Assembly (NCBI RefSeq): GCF_011043735.1
Contig: NZ_JAAKGV010000016.1
Span: 62,001 to 126,000, forward strand
Length of the DNA: 64,000 nt
Source: Methylobacterium sp. DB0501
Lineage (GTDB): Bacteria; Pseudomonadota; Alphaproteobacteria; Rhizobiales; Beijerinckiaceae
Direction of reading: 5' to 3'
Every line of letters starts with the position of its first letter. The first letter of the stretch is position 1. The notes beneath the pieces were generated by a model, which saw only the letters and a list, made by a program, of their open reading frames with translations, was not told where the DNA came from and did not search any database. The position numbers and the translations under genes were made by a program. Below, piece by piece: positions 43,107 through 55,321 of the stretch.

Positions 43107-43415
43107 TCAGGACGGCGAGCGGACGCTCGAGAGGTGGATCGGCGCGGCGGGCGTGGTCTGGGCGGAGGGGGCCAGGATCGGGGCCTTGCCGGGCAGCGTC
43201 CACCAGCCGACCGCCGAATGCACCGCCAGGGTGAGGCAGAGCAGGACGAGCATCGAGAGCGCGTGGCGGGCCATGCTGGGCTCCGCAGGCGCCGGCGATG
43301 CCTCGCGCGGTGCGCCCTGGACGGGATCCAGAACGTCCGGCTCCAGCGGGAGGAGCGGGGTGGTGAACCCGGTGGGCTGCCCGGTCGGGCGGTGGAAGGG
43401 TCCAATGCTGAACAT
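43107..43415 (-). CDS. Small single-span membrane protein
   Basis: A 102-residue protein with a soluble N-terminus (about 1-48), one membrane segment (about 50-68, ALSMLVLLCLTLAVHSAVGW) and a short Pro/Ser-rich tail. The ATG follows CAGGAGA at correct spacing. No family is recognised. Confidence 0.6.
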   Translation of the reverse strand: MFSIGPFHRPTGQPTGFTTPLLPLEPDVLDPVQGAPREASPAPAEPSMARHALSMLVLLCLTLAVHSAVGWWTLPGKAPILAPSAQTTPAAPIHLSSVRSPS

Positions 43416-43566
43416 CGGCGTCTCCTGTCGAGGCCCCTGCGACGGAGGGCTATCGGAACCGCCTAAAGTTAACAGCTGCTGAACGAGACGCTAGCCCCGA
43501 TCACGAACCCGTGAATGGCGACGCTTGTACACCACCCGTTCAGGATGCCGGCGTCGCCTTTTCCCC

Positions 43567-44169
43567 TCAAGGCTGCCTTTCGGCCTGCTCCGCGAACAGG
43601 CCGGGATGCCGCAGGCGCAGGGTCTGGACGAGGCAGAGGGTCTTCATGTCGCCGACCTCGCCCCGGTCGGCCATGGCGGCGAGGTCGGAGAGGGCGATCT
43701 CCACCACCTCGATGCTCTCGTTCTCCTCGGCCAACCCGCCACCTTCGCCCTCGCGGTCGGCGGCGCGGTAGGGGGCGAGGAAGAGGTCCATGCGCTCGGT
43801 CGAGAGGCCGGGCAGCGACCAGACCCGGCCGACGGGTTCCAGGGTCGACAGCCGCAGGCCCACCTCCTCGAAGGCCTCGCGCCGGGCGCAGGCCTCGGGG
43901 TCGTCCTCCTCGCGCAGGCCCGCGGGCGCTTCCAGCACGCAGGACGTCCCGTCGACGAGGCAGGGCGGCGTGCGGAACTGCCGCACCAGCAGGGCGACAC
44001 GGCGCTCGGAATCGTAGGGCAGCACGGCCACCGCCGGTCCGTGATCCTCGACCTCGCGGCCGACGTGCTGGCCGTCCGGCATCCGCACATCCGCGACCAG
44101 GTAGCGCGCCCAGCCCTCGTAGACGGTGCGGGTGCCCTCGATGCGCGGCGCCTCGTCGTCCCGGCTCAT
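43567..44169 (-). CDS. NUDIX hydrolase, ADP-sugar pyrophosphatase type
   Basis: A 200-residue protein. The Nudix box is present as GLREEDDPEACARREAFEEV followed by GL, with the essential REAFEE core; spacing before it is one residue shorter than the consensus. YEGWARYLVADVR and VALLVRQFRTP upstream match the ADP-ribose/nucleotide-sugar pyrophosphatase branch, which clears NDP-sugars. Its ATG overlaps the stop of tusA by four bases (ATGA), so translation is coupled. Confidence 0.88.
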   Translation of the reverse strand: MSRDDEAPRIEGTRTVYEGWARYLVADVRMPDGQHVGREVEDHGPAVAVLPYDSERRVALLVRQFRTPPCLVDGTSCVLEAPAGLREEDDPEACARREAFEEVGLRLSTLEPVGRVWSLPGLSTERMDLFLAPYRAADREGEGGGLAEENESIEVVEIALSDLAAMADRGEVGDMKTLCLVQTLRLRHPGLFAEQAERQP

Positions 44170-44444
44170 GCGGCGCTCTCCCGGCTCTCGCTCTCCTGGC
44201 TCTCGTCGCGACGGTCCCCGGGCCCGCGGCGGATCTCGAAGATCAGGACGCCGTCGTCCCGCTTCATCCGGTCGAGGTGGTCGCCGCTCTCGCGCAGGAG
44301 GTTGGGAATGTCGATGGCGGAAAGCGGGTCGGTGCAGCGCACCGACAGGCCCTCGCCCGGCGCCAGCCCGCGCAGGGCCTTGGCGGTTCTCAGCACCGGC
44401 AGGGGGCATTTGAGCCCGCGCAGGTCGAGGTCGTGGTGTCGCAT
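44166..44444 (-). CDS. TusA/SirA-family sulfur-carrier protein
   Basis: A 92-residue protein with the family motif LRGLKCPLPVLRTAKAL; Cys at about residue 12 carries the persulfide. The body SVRCTDPLSAIDIPNLLRE is also typical. TusA proteins hand sulfur to tRNA thiolation, molybdenum cofactor or other targets. The tail is an extended Ser/Glu-rich stretch. The start at 44444 gives the standard N-terminus. Its stop overlaps the start of the NUDIX gene. Confidence 0.9.
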   Translation of the reverse strand: MRHHDLDLRGLKCPLPVLRTAKALRGLAPGEGLSVRCTDPLSAIDIPNLLRESGDHLDRMKRDDGVLIFEIRRGPGDRRDESQESESRESAA

Positions 44445-44507
44445 CGTCGCCCCAAGCTGGCCGCCCGACCGGTTGAGCACATCCGGCGCGCACGAGAAAG
44501 CCCGGCC

Positions 44508-44542
44508 AAAAGAAAGCCCGGCGCGGGCATCCCGCGCCGGGC
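44508..44542 (-). terminator. Rho-independent terminator of the Gly/Tyr-rich gene
   Basis: A perfect 12-bp stem, GCCCGGCGCGGG / CCCGCGCCGGGC, with loop CAT. On the minus strand it is followed by TTTCTTTT. It lies 30 bp after the stop of the Gly/Tyr-rich gene and ahead of tusA, separating the two transcripts. Confidence 0.9.
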
Positions 44543-44571
44543 TCTCCTCAAGTCAGCCGGTGCGGCCAGTC

Positions 44572-44997
44572 TCAGTAGCCGTAGCCGTAGTAGCCGCCAT
44601 AGGCCGGGTAGCTGTAGCCGTAGGACGGATAGCTGTAGCCGTAGCCGTAGCCGCCGACCGGGGCGTAGCCGCCGCCGTAGTAACCGCCATAGGCCGGATA
44701 GCCGTAGCCGTAGGACGACGCCGTGCCGGCCGCCAGCGCGCCGCCGATGATGCCCAGGGCCGCGCCGGCCGCCAGGGCGCCGCCGGCGCCGATGCCGCGG
44801 CGGTAGCCGTAGCCGCGGTAGCCGCGATAGCCACCATAGTAGCCGCCGCCGCGCCAGCGCACCTGATCGACGGTCGCGCCCGAGCCGGCGATCGCGGCCG
44901 AGGTCGCCGCAGGAAGCGGCGCAGCCTGGGCGCCGACGGTGCCGGCGGTCAGGGCGGCGGCGCCGGCCACAACGGCGAGGGTGGTGATGCGAGACAT
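44572..44997 (-). CDS. Secreted Gly/Tyr-rich repeat protein
   Basis: A 141-residue protein with a signal peptide (MSRITTLAVVAGAAALTAGT, cut after AQA). A Gly/Ala hydrophobic zipper (about 68-92, GAGGALAAGAALGIIGGALA) follows. The C-terminal third is made of Tyr-Gly-Pro units such as YGYGYSYPSYGYSYPAYGGY. Similar proteins occur in methylobacterial and rhizobial envelopes, of unknown function. Low complexity makes homology hard to judge. It has its own terminator, and a perfect operator-like dyad lies about 90-105 bp upstream. Confidence 0.78.
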   Translation of the reverse strand: MSRITTLAVVAGAAALTAGTVGAQAAPLPAATSAAIAGSGATVDQVRWRGGGYYGGYRGYRGYGYRRGIGAGGALAAGAALGIIGGALAAGTASSYGYGYPAYGGYYGGGYAPVGGYGYGYSYPSYGYSYPAYGGYYGYGY

Positions 44998-45084
44998 ACT
45001 GGATTTCTCCGATCAGTCTGAGGAACGTGCCCCGTAGGCCTCAAGAACGACCAAAGGCCGGGATCTGTTCCAGGATTCGGAGCA

Positions 45085-45103
45085 GATTGACGGACCGTCA
45101 ATC
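45085..45103. promoter_or_regulatory. Perfect dyad GATTGACGG-A-CCGTCAATC
   Basis: A 19-bp perfect palindrome with a single central base, 88 bp upstream of the Gly/Tyr-rich gene. Its length, symmetry and lack of a T-run suggest a regulator binding site rather than a terminator. The regulator is unknown. Confidence 0.5.
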
Positions 45104-45181
45104 CGTATCGGCTACGCTTACCCTATGGCGGCGCGCCGGCCGCCGCCGGATGGACTGGGACGGCCGGGGGTTTAAGCTTGG

Positions 45182-45206
45182 GCGTGAGCCGGTTCGCGGC
45201 TCACGC
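45182..45206 (-). terminator. Hairpin just after gshA
   Basis: A perfect 9-bp stem, GCGTGAGCC / GGCTCACGC, with loop GGTTCGC, starts five bases past the gshA stop codon on the minus strand. No T-run follows, so it is a probable but not certain terminator. Confidence 0.5.
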
Positions 45207-45211
45207 TTTCG

Positions 45212-46579
45212 TCAGAACGCGCAGGCCGCGAAGACCGGATCGACCGAGCCGTTCCACGGCCCGTGATAGAGCGCGAGCAGATCCTCGGCCCGGGTCCGCG
45301 AGGCGGCGATGGCGTGGAGCGGGGCGAGATAGAGCGTCTCGTCGCGCCCCTGCGTGTCGCGGCGGGCGCGCGCCTTGAGCCCGGCCTCCGCCAGCGCCAG
45401 GGCGTCGCGGGCCAGCTCCCGCAGGCGCCGCCTGCCGGCACTGGCGTCGAGCCCGAGGCGCGGAGCCTCGGCCCGCATCGTCTCGCGCTCCTCCGCCGTC
45501 AGCTCGCGCACCAGCTGCCAGGCGCCGTCGAGCGCGGCCGGATCGTAGTAGAGCCCGGCCCAGAACGCCGCCTGCGCGGCGATCATGTTGGCGTCGCCGA
45601 CATCGGCCCCGCGCATCTCCAGGAAGCGCTTCAGCCGCACTTCGGGGAAGGCGGTCGAGGCGTGGTTGGCCCAGTCGGAGACCGTGGCGCGCTCGCCCGG
45701 CAGGGCGGCGAGCCGCCCCTCCATCAGGTCGCGGAACGAGGCGCCGCTGACGTCGTGGTAGGTCTCGCCGCGCTTGACGAAGTACATCGGCATGTCGAGC
45801 AGCCAGTCCGCATAGGCCTCGTAGCCGAAGCCCTCGTCGAACGCGAAGGGCAGCATGCCGGTGCGGTCGCGGTCGGTGTCGCGCCAGATCTCGGAGCGGC
45901 GGGACAGGAAGCCGTTCGGCTTGCCGTCGGTGAAGGGCGAGTTGGCGAAGAGCGCGGTCGCCACCGGCTGCAAGGCCAGCCCGACCCGCATCTTCGTCAC
46001 CATGTCGGCCTCGGACGCGAAGTCGAGGTTCACCTGCACGGTGGCGGTGCGCAGCATCATGTCGAGGCCGAGCGAGCCGACCTTGGGCATGTAGCCCTTC
46101 ATGATGCGGTAGCGGCTCTTCGGCATCACGGGAGTTTCCTCCCGTGTCCATTTCGGGCTCATGCCGAGGGTGAGGAAGCCGATGCCGAGGGGGTCGGCGG
46201 CCTGCCGCACCGCGTCGAGATGCTGGCTCAGCTCGTGGGCGGTGGCGTGCACGTCCGCCAGCGGCGCGCCCGAGAGCTCGAACTGGCCGCCGGGCTCGAG
46301 CGAGATCGCGCCCCCGCCCTCGATCGCCGACAGGCCGATCACCCGGCCCGCATCCTCGATCGTCTCCCAGCCGGTGATCGCCCGCAGGCCGTCGAGCAGG
46401 GCCTCGATCCCGCGCTCGCCCTCGTAGGGCACCGGCGCGTGGTCGGCGCGGTAGAACGGGACCTTCTCGTGCTCGGTACCGATGGCGAAGGCGTCCTGCG
46501 GCTTCTCGCCGGCCGCGAACCACTCGATCAGCTCGGACCGCGCGCTGAGCGGGGTCGCGTCGGACACGTCGCGCGCCAT
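45212..46579 (-). CDS. gshA: Glutamate-cysteine ligase
   Basis: A 455-residue enzyme of the plant/alphaproteobacterial GCS2 type, joining glutamate and cysteine with ATP as the first step of glutathione synthesis. Characteristic stretches are FAIGTEHEKVPFY, SLEPGGQFELSGAPL, GMSPKWTREETPVMPKSRY and the MMLRTATVQVNLDFASEADM strand region. FLEMRGADVGD and EVRLKRF near the C-terminus are also typical. The length is normal. It is followed by a hairpin and is not part of an obvious operon. Confidence 0.95.
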   Translation of the reverse strand: MARDVSDATPLSARSELIEWFAAGEKPQDAFAIGTEHEKVPFYRADHAPVPYEGERGIEALLDGLRAITGWETIEDAGRVIGLSAIEGGGAISLEPGGQFELSGAPLADVHATAHELSQHLDAVRQAADPLGIGFLTLGMSPKWTREETPVMPKSRYRIMKGYMPKVGSLGLDMMLRTATVQVNLDFASEADMVTKMRVGLALQPVATALFANSPFTDGKPNGFLSRRSEIWRDTDRDRTGMLPFAFDEGFGYEAYADWLLDMPMYFVKRGETYHDVSGASFRDLMEGRLAALPGERATVSDWANHASTAFPEVRLKRFLEMRGADVGDANMIAAQAAFWAGLYYDPAALDGAWQLVRELTAEERETMRAEAPRLGLDASAGRRRLRELARDALALAEAGLKARARRDTQGRDETLYLAPLHAIAASRTRAEDLLALYHGPWNGSVDPVFAACAF

Positions 46580-46822
46580 GCGCCACCTCGTGCTTGCAAA
46601 ATGAGAACGGACGATTCCCGGTGGGCCGGCGGCCCACCGTCAAGGTTGCGCTTAAATAGGCCGTGGGCGACCGAGCCGCAACGCGGCCGGTTCATACCCC
46701 GGGAAGCCATCGGGCCCGGACCGTCAACCAACCGTTCACCACATCGTCGGGATCCGGTCCATCACCCCTTTGACATGGAACAAAACAAGAACAAACATCG
46801 GGCCGTCGAAAGGGGACAGACC

Positions 46823-46927
46823 ATGAACATACGCAAGATCCTCCTCGCTGTCACGGAGGTCGCTTCGATGGGGCTGCTCACCGGCGCCGTCGTCCTGTGG
46901 GCGGTGGCGCTCTCGCCGATGCACTGA
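46823..46927 (+). CDS. 34-residue membrane peptide
   Basis: A very short frame behind AAGGGGACAG. It encodes a single probable membrane span (LLAVTEVASMGLLTGAVVLW) with a basic N-terminus (MNIRK). A TTGACA box lies about 50 bp upstream (46770-46775). Too short for confident homology, but start signals, charge and hydrophobicity all fit a small membrane protein. dnaE starts 149 bp downstream. Confidence 0.5.
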   Translation: MNIRKILLAVTEVASMGLLTGAVVLWAVALSPMH

Positions 46928-47076
46928 TGCCGGGCGTTGCCGTGCGGCCACGTCGAGAGAGGTTCCATCGATTTGGCGGTGAATCCCCGGCGATTTTCGG
47001 CCCGGTGAGGCGCGCCGGGTCGTGACTCTCCGGGCGGCACCGGGAATGCTGCCTCGCTCAGTAGGAGCGAGTCGCC

Positions 47077-50613
<3,537 letters not shown>

Positions 50614-50630
50614 CGGAGGGTTCCAGGCAA

Positions 50631-50653
50631 CCGGCGAGGGGCACTCTCGCCGG
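50631..50653 (+). terminator. Hairpin after dnaE
   Basis: An 8-bp perfect stem, CCGGCGAG / CTCGCCGG, with a 7-base loop, 18 bp after the dnaE stop codon. An overlapping alternative stem, CCGGGC / GCCCGG, follows directly. No T-run is present. Confidence 0.5.
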
Positions 50654-50784
50654 GCCCGAGAAGCCCGGTCGGTCGCCTGCGCCGCACGTGCCTCTCGTCA
50701 CGACCACCGGCCCGGGGCATCGCGAGACCGCTCCGGTCCGCGATGCCCTTGCCTGGCCGGCCAGCGTCGATTCGCCGAGAACGA

Positions 50785-52332
50785 CTACGCTTGGCTTATC
50801 CCACCGGACGGCTGCGCCTCGGCGTCGGTACCGGATGCGACGGTTGCAGTCCTCTCGTCCTGAACGGGGACATCACGGTCGTGACGTCGCACTGTCGGCG
50901 GCGTCCGGATAAGCCTTTGCGAGAGTGGCACGTTCAAGCTCTGGCATAAACTCCAATTATTTAGAGATGTCAGCATCGGCTGGGGGGCTAAACTTTCGAT
51001 CGACCACTCCCAGGTGCCGAATATATGATTGTCAAACAGGAACAACCGGGGCAGTGGCGTCTCGAAGCGAAACCCCACCCGACTTGACCCTCGAATGGAG
51101 TTGAGAATGAATGTTTGTGACAAGAACGATTGATCGACCGGTGTCGCGACGACGATCGCGATGCCTTCCGCACGATCGGCCGCATCGTAAACAAAATTGT
51201 TAAGAGCTACGATCCCGCCGCCTGAGGATCCTTCGATTTTTATCCCGACCCCTTGATGCATGTCGAAATTATTTCTAAATATATAGTAAAATGCAGTATC
51301 TATAATATTTATTAAAGCTTTCGGCCGGCTTGATGGATGCAAGTTCAATCGGTTGTCGGAGACAATCAAGCCGTAAACGTATTGTTCGATTCTCACGGCC
51401 TCATGCGATGAGCCACCGACATTGTTGCGCTCGAACCATATGCCTGCGGCACGGGCGCATCGCAGCGCCGAACCGCTTTCGAGCGTGAAATTGCATTCGA
51501 CGACATAGGCGTGGGTCGGGTGCCTCATCAGGAGAGCGTCTCGATCAAGCTCCAATCCGAGCGCGGAGGGATCGGTCTCGTAGCCGCGTGCGCTCAAGGC
51601 CCCCTTGATCTGGATGCAACTGGCGTCGCCGGTTTGAACGTCCCGCGCGGAGTTGTGAAAATTACAGCGGGTGATGGCGAGCTTGCAGATCTCGCCGGTT
51701 GCGTCGATGACAGCGTCGCTTGATCCCAGGAACGAACATTTGTCGATCAGAATCCGGTTGCAGGTGCCCAGTATGGTCACGGCGCGAGACGAGTAATCGT
51801 GCAATGCGCAGCCGATCAGTGCAACATCGTTCGAATTATCGATGGCAATCCTGCAATCGTCGAGGAGCGGAGCAGACAGTCCCCGGATCAGCAACCTCTC
51901 GCACCTAGATATGACGATCAGCGGCGCATTGTCATATTTGATCGATATGTCTTGGAGTTTAAAGTCGATCGTAACATCCTGGCGGTCTTTTATATGTAAT
52001 GGCCGGCTCCAATCGAGGTAACCGCTCGCGGCGAAGAAAATATGTATCGGGCGATGAGCCGTCTCGATGGCAATTTGCAAATCATCAAAGCTATCGACAT
52101 AAACATTGAATTTGATATGCGGCGACGCTGCGCCATTATCGATGTCACTTGCCGGACCGGAGATGTCCAGAGCGTCGATCGCTCGATCCGCCCCGCCAAA
52201 TGTGTGTGAAAATAAATCATGATTATTGTTCCATGCATCTTTTACGCTATCAAACCCGTTCGGTAGCGGCCGGCCAGATTGATGGTCCTCCCATGGCGCA
52301 GGAATATGCATCAGTTTTATCAAATCTGCCAT
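50785..52332 (-). CDS. Right-handed parallel beta-helix protein
   Basis: A 515-residue protein. From about residue 100 it shows stacked short strands typical of parallel beta-helices (DVTIDFKLQDISIKY, RLLIRGLSAPLLDD, DVALIGCALHDYSS, NRILIDKCSFLGSSDAVIDA). No signal peptide is visible with the ATG at 52332. Such folds bind or modify polysaccharides. The codon use is clearly richer in A and T than the surrounding genes. It starts 4 bp after the stop of a glycosyltransferase, so the two form an operon. The enzymatic activity is unknown. Confidence 0.72.
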   Translation of the reverse strand: MADLIKLMHIPAPWEDHQSGRPLPNGFDSVKDAWNNNHDLFSHTFGGADRAIDALDISGPASDIDNGAASPHIKFNVYVDSFDDLQIAIETAHRPIHIFFAASGYLDWSRPLHIKDRQDVTIDFKLQDISIKYDNAPLIVISRCERLLIRGLSAPLLDDCRIAIDNSNDVALIGCALHDYSSRAVTILGTCNRILIDKCSFLGSSDAVIDATGEICKLAITRCNFHNSARDVQTGDASCIQIKGALSARGYETDPSALGLELDRDALLMRHPTHAYVVECNFTLESGSALRCARAAGIWFERNNVGGSSHEAVRIEQYVYGLIVSDNRLNLHPSSRPKALINIIDTAFYYIFRNNFDMHQGVGIKIEGSSGGGIVALNNFVYDAADRAEGIAIVVATPVDQSFLSQTFILNSIRGSSRVGFRFETPLPRLFLFDNHIFGTWEWSIESLAPQPMLTSLNNWSLCQSLNVPLSQRLIRTPPTVRRHDRDVPVQDERTATVASGTDAEAQPSGGISQA

Positions 52333-52336
52333 GATC

Positions 52337-53920
52337 TTATACGACGGCTCCGATGGTATGGGCGGGGAAGGACGCAAAGCGATCCGATTTCTTGAACTGT
52401 TGAATTGGATGCCTGCGTCTTGGCGTGACAGACTCACCGATACGATCCGGACCGACACGCGTTATACGGCCGTATTCTGCGAGCATTTTTTCTATATGTG
52501 TCGGCATATCGATTAAGCTCAAGCAATTATCCCAGAATCTCGATAGCTCAAGATCTCCATTCACGAGCTTGTTGATCACCTGAATCAGGCTTGAGGGGGA
52601 TCCTGCTTCAAAAACAAAATCGGGATTACCGCCGATTTCCTGCGCGCCGCCCAAATCAGAGGTGATGATTGGTACTCCGTAGCTCACCATCTCCAGGGCA
52701 ACTTGCGGAAGATTGTCCTCCCACAAAACTGGAATGATGCCGACATCGACATCGGAAAGGAGGTTCGAAATTTCGTCCTGCCTATATCCATCGACGTACT
52801 TTACGTCAAAAAACTTTTTGCGCAGCTGATCCAGTCGATCGAGCGCATTCTTATCGCCATGATTTCTTGCCGCAATTTTCAAATATATTTTAGAAGATAG
52901 ATGAATAGGCATTGCTTCCAGTGCGTCAATAAAAAAATAAAAACCTTTATCTGCACGCATGTATCCGAGATAACAGAGGGAAATATATTCACTATTTATC
53001 GGACTGGTCTTTTGTTTGTTTGATTTGAAAGCGCCTGCATGCTTCGTTCCTATATACGAAATCTTAATATTATCTCCATTGATGCCGTAGGAAGTCAGCA
53101 CTCTTGCAACGCGACTGGAAACAGCAAGATTCAGGTCGACCTTGTCATTGATCAGTTCAACGAAAGCCCGGCGCCTTGTCAGATAATCCGATTGATTGCC
53201 GACGTTTGCAGGCACGGCATCGGACAACCGACGACACCATTTGCGCATGTTGATATCTTTAAATAGAGCAATCGCTTTATCGTGATTTCCGCCGCCCATT
53301 TGGGCCGCATCGAGCAGTGAGATATTGTTATTTTGAAATATCGTAGCCAGCTGATATCTCGATAATGTCTCGACAGTCGATGGTCTGTGAATCAGGCAAT
53401 GTTCGCAGTCGCGCCCATCATGAAAATCCCTACAATTGACGCGATCTCGCTTCCAGAGGTTTACCTGAGGGCATATGGCAAAATAATTATGATGAGTGAC
53501 AACGAGGCGCGTGTTGGGAAACTTATCTTTTATGCTTAGAAATGTAAGGGGGATGCCTTCAAGATTATTAAAATGTATCACATCATAAGGGCCGTGCTCG
53601 GCAATGAATCGCTCGAAGCACGAATCTGCTTCTGTGCGCACAAAGAGACTCTTGTTGAGCCCGAAGGCGCTGTGGGCAGGTGCCGGGATAGGCGAGTTGA
53701 AAAGTTGAAAAGATCGGCATTTTTCTTGGAACATATTATTTGTTTTTATAATAAAAGGGCGATCATCGTCTATTGAATAGGCTGTTCCACTGGAAAGAAA
53801 ATCGATCTGTTCGCTTCTTGATAAATACCCTTCGATGAGATTGCGTTGATATACCGATACGCCGCCGCCTCTGTTCTCTTCTTCATCGAGCGGCGTCCAG
53901 TTGTAATACAATATCTTCAT
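52337..53920 (-). CDS. GT4-family glycosyltransferase of the AT-rich block
   Basis: A 527-residue protein (534 if an ATG at 53941 is used). The N-terminus KILYYNWTPLDEEENRGGGV has the GGGVSVY acceptor loop of GT4 enzymes. LVVTHHNYFAICPQVNLWKR with a Cys-rich insertion (CRDFHDGRDCEHC) follows. The donor domain has LGYMRADKGFYFFIDALEA and PVLWEDNLPQVALEMVSYGV. It is longer than usual because of the Cys-rich insertion and a C-terminal tail. Base composition is atypically AT-rich for this genome, suggesting recent acquisition. It is coupled to the beta-helix gene. Confidence 0.85.
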   Translation of the reverse strand: MKILYYNWTPLDEEENRGGGVSVYQRNLIEGYLSRSEQIDFLSSGTAYSIDDDRPFIIKTNNMFQEKCRSFQLFNSPIPAPAHSAFGLNKSLFVRTEADSCFERFIAEHGPYDVIHFNNLEGIPLTFLSIKDKFPNTRLVVTHHNYFAICPQVNLWKRDRVNCRDFHDGRDCEHCLIHRPSTVETLSRYQLATIFQNNNISLLDAAQMGGGNHDKAIALFKDINMRKWCRRLSDAVPANVGNQSDYLTRRRAFVELINDKVDLNLAVSSRVARVLTSYGINGDNIKISYIGTKHAGAFKSNKQKTSPINSEYISLCYLGYMRADKGFYFFIDALEAMPIHLSSKIYLKIAARNHGDKNALDRLDQLRKKFFDVKYVDGYRQDEISNLLSDVDVGIIPVLWEDNLPQVALEMVSYGVPIITSDLGGAQEIGGNPDFVFEAGSPSSLIQVINKLVNGDLELSRFWDNCLSLIDMPTHIEKMLAEYGRITRVGPDRIGESVTPRRRHPIQQFKKSDRFASFPAHTIGAVV

Positions 53921-54350
53921 GACTGGGGCGGCCTTCTGCATCCAGGGATGTCAAAAATAACGATGCCCAATACCGCAAGCCTCCGTGTATTGAGTGGGAC
54001 AGAAGATGTTGCTTATCGGATGCTCCTCGGTATTGCGCCTGTCCGGTTGCCGGCAAATGGTGATCCCGCGAAGCGTTTCCTGCCGGTATAGTCTCCTGCT
54101 GTCGCAAGGTTCGTGTACGATTCGCCGAGGCAGTCGGGGTCCTGGTCGCGATGTCTCGTCGCAGGCGCCTCCGACGATCGTCGCCCTGACGAAGGCGGGA
54201 ACCATCGGCTGCATGCGCCCGGTATGCCGGAATGGTCCATGGCGATCTGGCACGTAACCACTCCGGATCTTCTTGGCAGGCTCACGACGATGGCAAATTG
54301 GCAACGGCGCCGTTTCCACGACATGGAATCCCGATCGCATCTAGTCTGTA
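53921..54350. other. Gene-free spacer within the AT-rich block
   Basis: About 430 bp between two minus-strand genes. Composition is mixed, with the part at about 54100-54260 as GC-rich as the host genome. Open frames overlap on both strands without start signals or domains. No transposase or repeat was recognised. Confidence 0.4.
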
Positions 54351-55058
54351 TCAAATCCGGGTTTGATCGGAGGTGTCACAACCGCGGTACTCGGGCCAGA
54401 GCGAAATGTAATCGGATTGTATCCTGCCTCGTGGCGCCTGGACCTCGACCGGCACCTTTTCGTATGAAAATATTTCAAAATCGCGCGCGTAGAGATCATT
54501 CAAGCGGGCGATGAGTCGGTCGGACATGCCCGACCGGTCGATTTTTGGGCCGACATTGTGCAGGGGAAGTGTCGGCGCAAGGCCGACGCTTTCCGAAAAT
54601 GCCGGCCACGCTTCCGAAAAATCCTCCATTCTGATAATTTTTGACACCGATATTTTGTTGTTTATGCACAGGATGCGATATTGCGGGCAGAAATGAATGA
54701 ATTTCCAATCAAAACGAATCCGCTCCTCGTCAATGAAATCAAATGCAAACTCCTCTTCTGTGACACCCGTCAAACCTGGATTGCCGCCTTGCAAGTAAGA
54801 AAATGCCGATCTGAACCGTTCATACGGATTGCGCACGACGCCAAAACTGAATAAATCATCTGAATGACGAACGAAATCACGGGACAGGGCGACACTGATA
54901 TGGGCTAAGTCCAATATATTATCAAATCGAGAAACATATTGTCTTCCCCAGAAAGTGGTTGCAGCTGGAAATTGCTGTCGAAGTGCAGATGAGATCGACG
55001 ACCCTGCGCATTTGGGATTGTGGATAAAAAGAAGATTTTTTTCCTCTACCCATATCAT
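54351..55058 (-). CDS. Sulfotransferase, family 2 type
   Basis: A 235-residue enzyme that should move sulfate from PAPS to a glycan hydroxyl. The 5'-phosphosulfate loop is IHNPKCAGSSISSAL near the N-terminus, and the 3'-phosphate site is VVRNPYERFRSAFSYL (about 75-90). Both match the Sulfotransfer_2 group. The ATG at 55058 has GGAGAAG upstream, so the eight codons before it are not used. AT-rich codon use matches the neighbouring glycosyltransferase. A 25-bp dyad lies upstream. Confidence 0.85.
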   Translation of the reverse strand: MIWVEEKNLLFIHNPKCAGSSISSALRQQFPAATTFWGRQYVSRFDNILDLAHISVALSRDFVRHSDDLFSFGVVRNPYERFRSAFSYLQGGNPGLTGVTEEEFAFDFIDEERIRFDWKFIHFCPQYRILCINNKISVSKIIRMEDFSEAWPAFSESVGLAPTLPLHNVGPKIDRSGMSDRLIARLNDLYARDFEIFSYEKVPVEVQAPRGRIQSDYISLWPEYRGCDTSDQTRI

Positions 55059-55138
55059 TCGACTTCTCCAGCTTGCCGACACCGTGGATTGCCGTTGCGT
55101 AGTGCTTCATGCCAATACGTTGGTATCATGGCGTTTTA

Positions 55139-55163
55139 GATTCAATAAACGATTTATTCAATC
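55139..55163. promoter_or_regulatory. 25-bp AT-rich dyad upstream of the sulfotransferase gene
   Basis: The arms GATT-C-AATAAA and TTTATT-C-AATC surround a CGA centre; only the C-C pair breaks the symmetry. It lies 81-105 bp upstream of the sulfotransferase ATG, in promoter range, and is a plausible operator. Confidence 0.4.
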
Positions 55164-55321
55164 GGTGGGACTATCGCACGCGGCCCATGGGGCTGAGTCG
55201 GCGGTCGCGGTCGCGGTCGTTTCGGGTCGGACCGCGACCGACGCGTGCCGAGAAAGGCAGCACCGTGCCGGGAGCAGGGCGGGCTGCAGATCGTCGGCGC
55301 GGCCTCTGGCGAGGGAGCGGT

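Noticed and set aside
53921..54350. Insertion-sequence remnant in the AT-rich block
   Set aside because: No transposase motif or terminal inverted repeats could be recognised.
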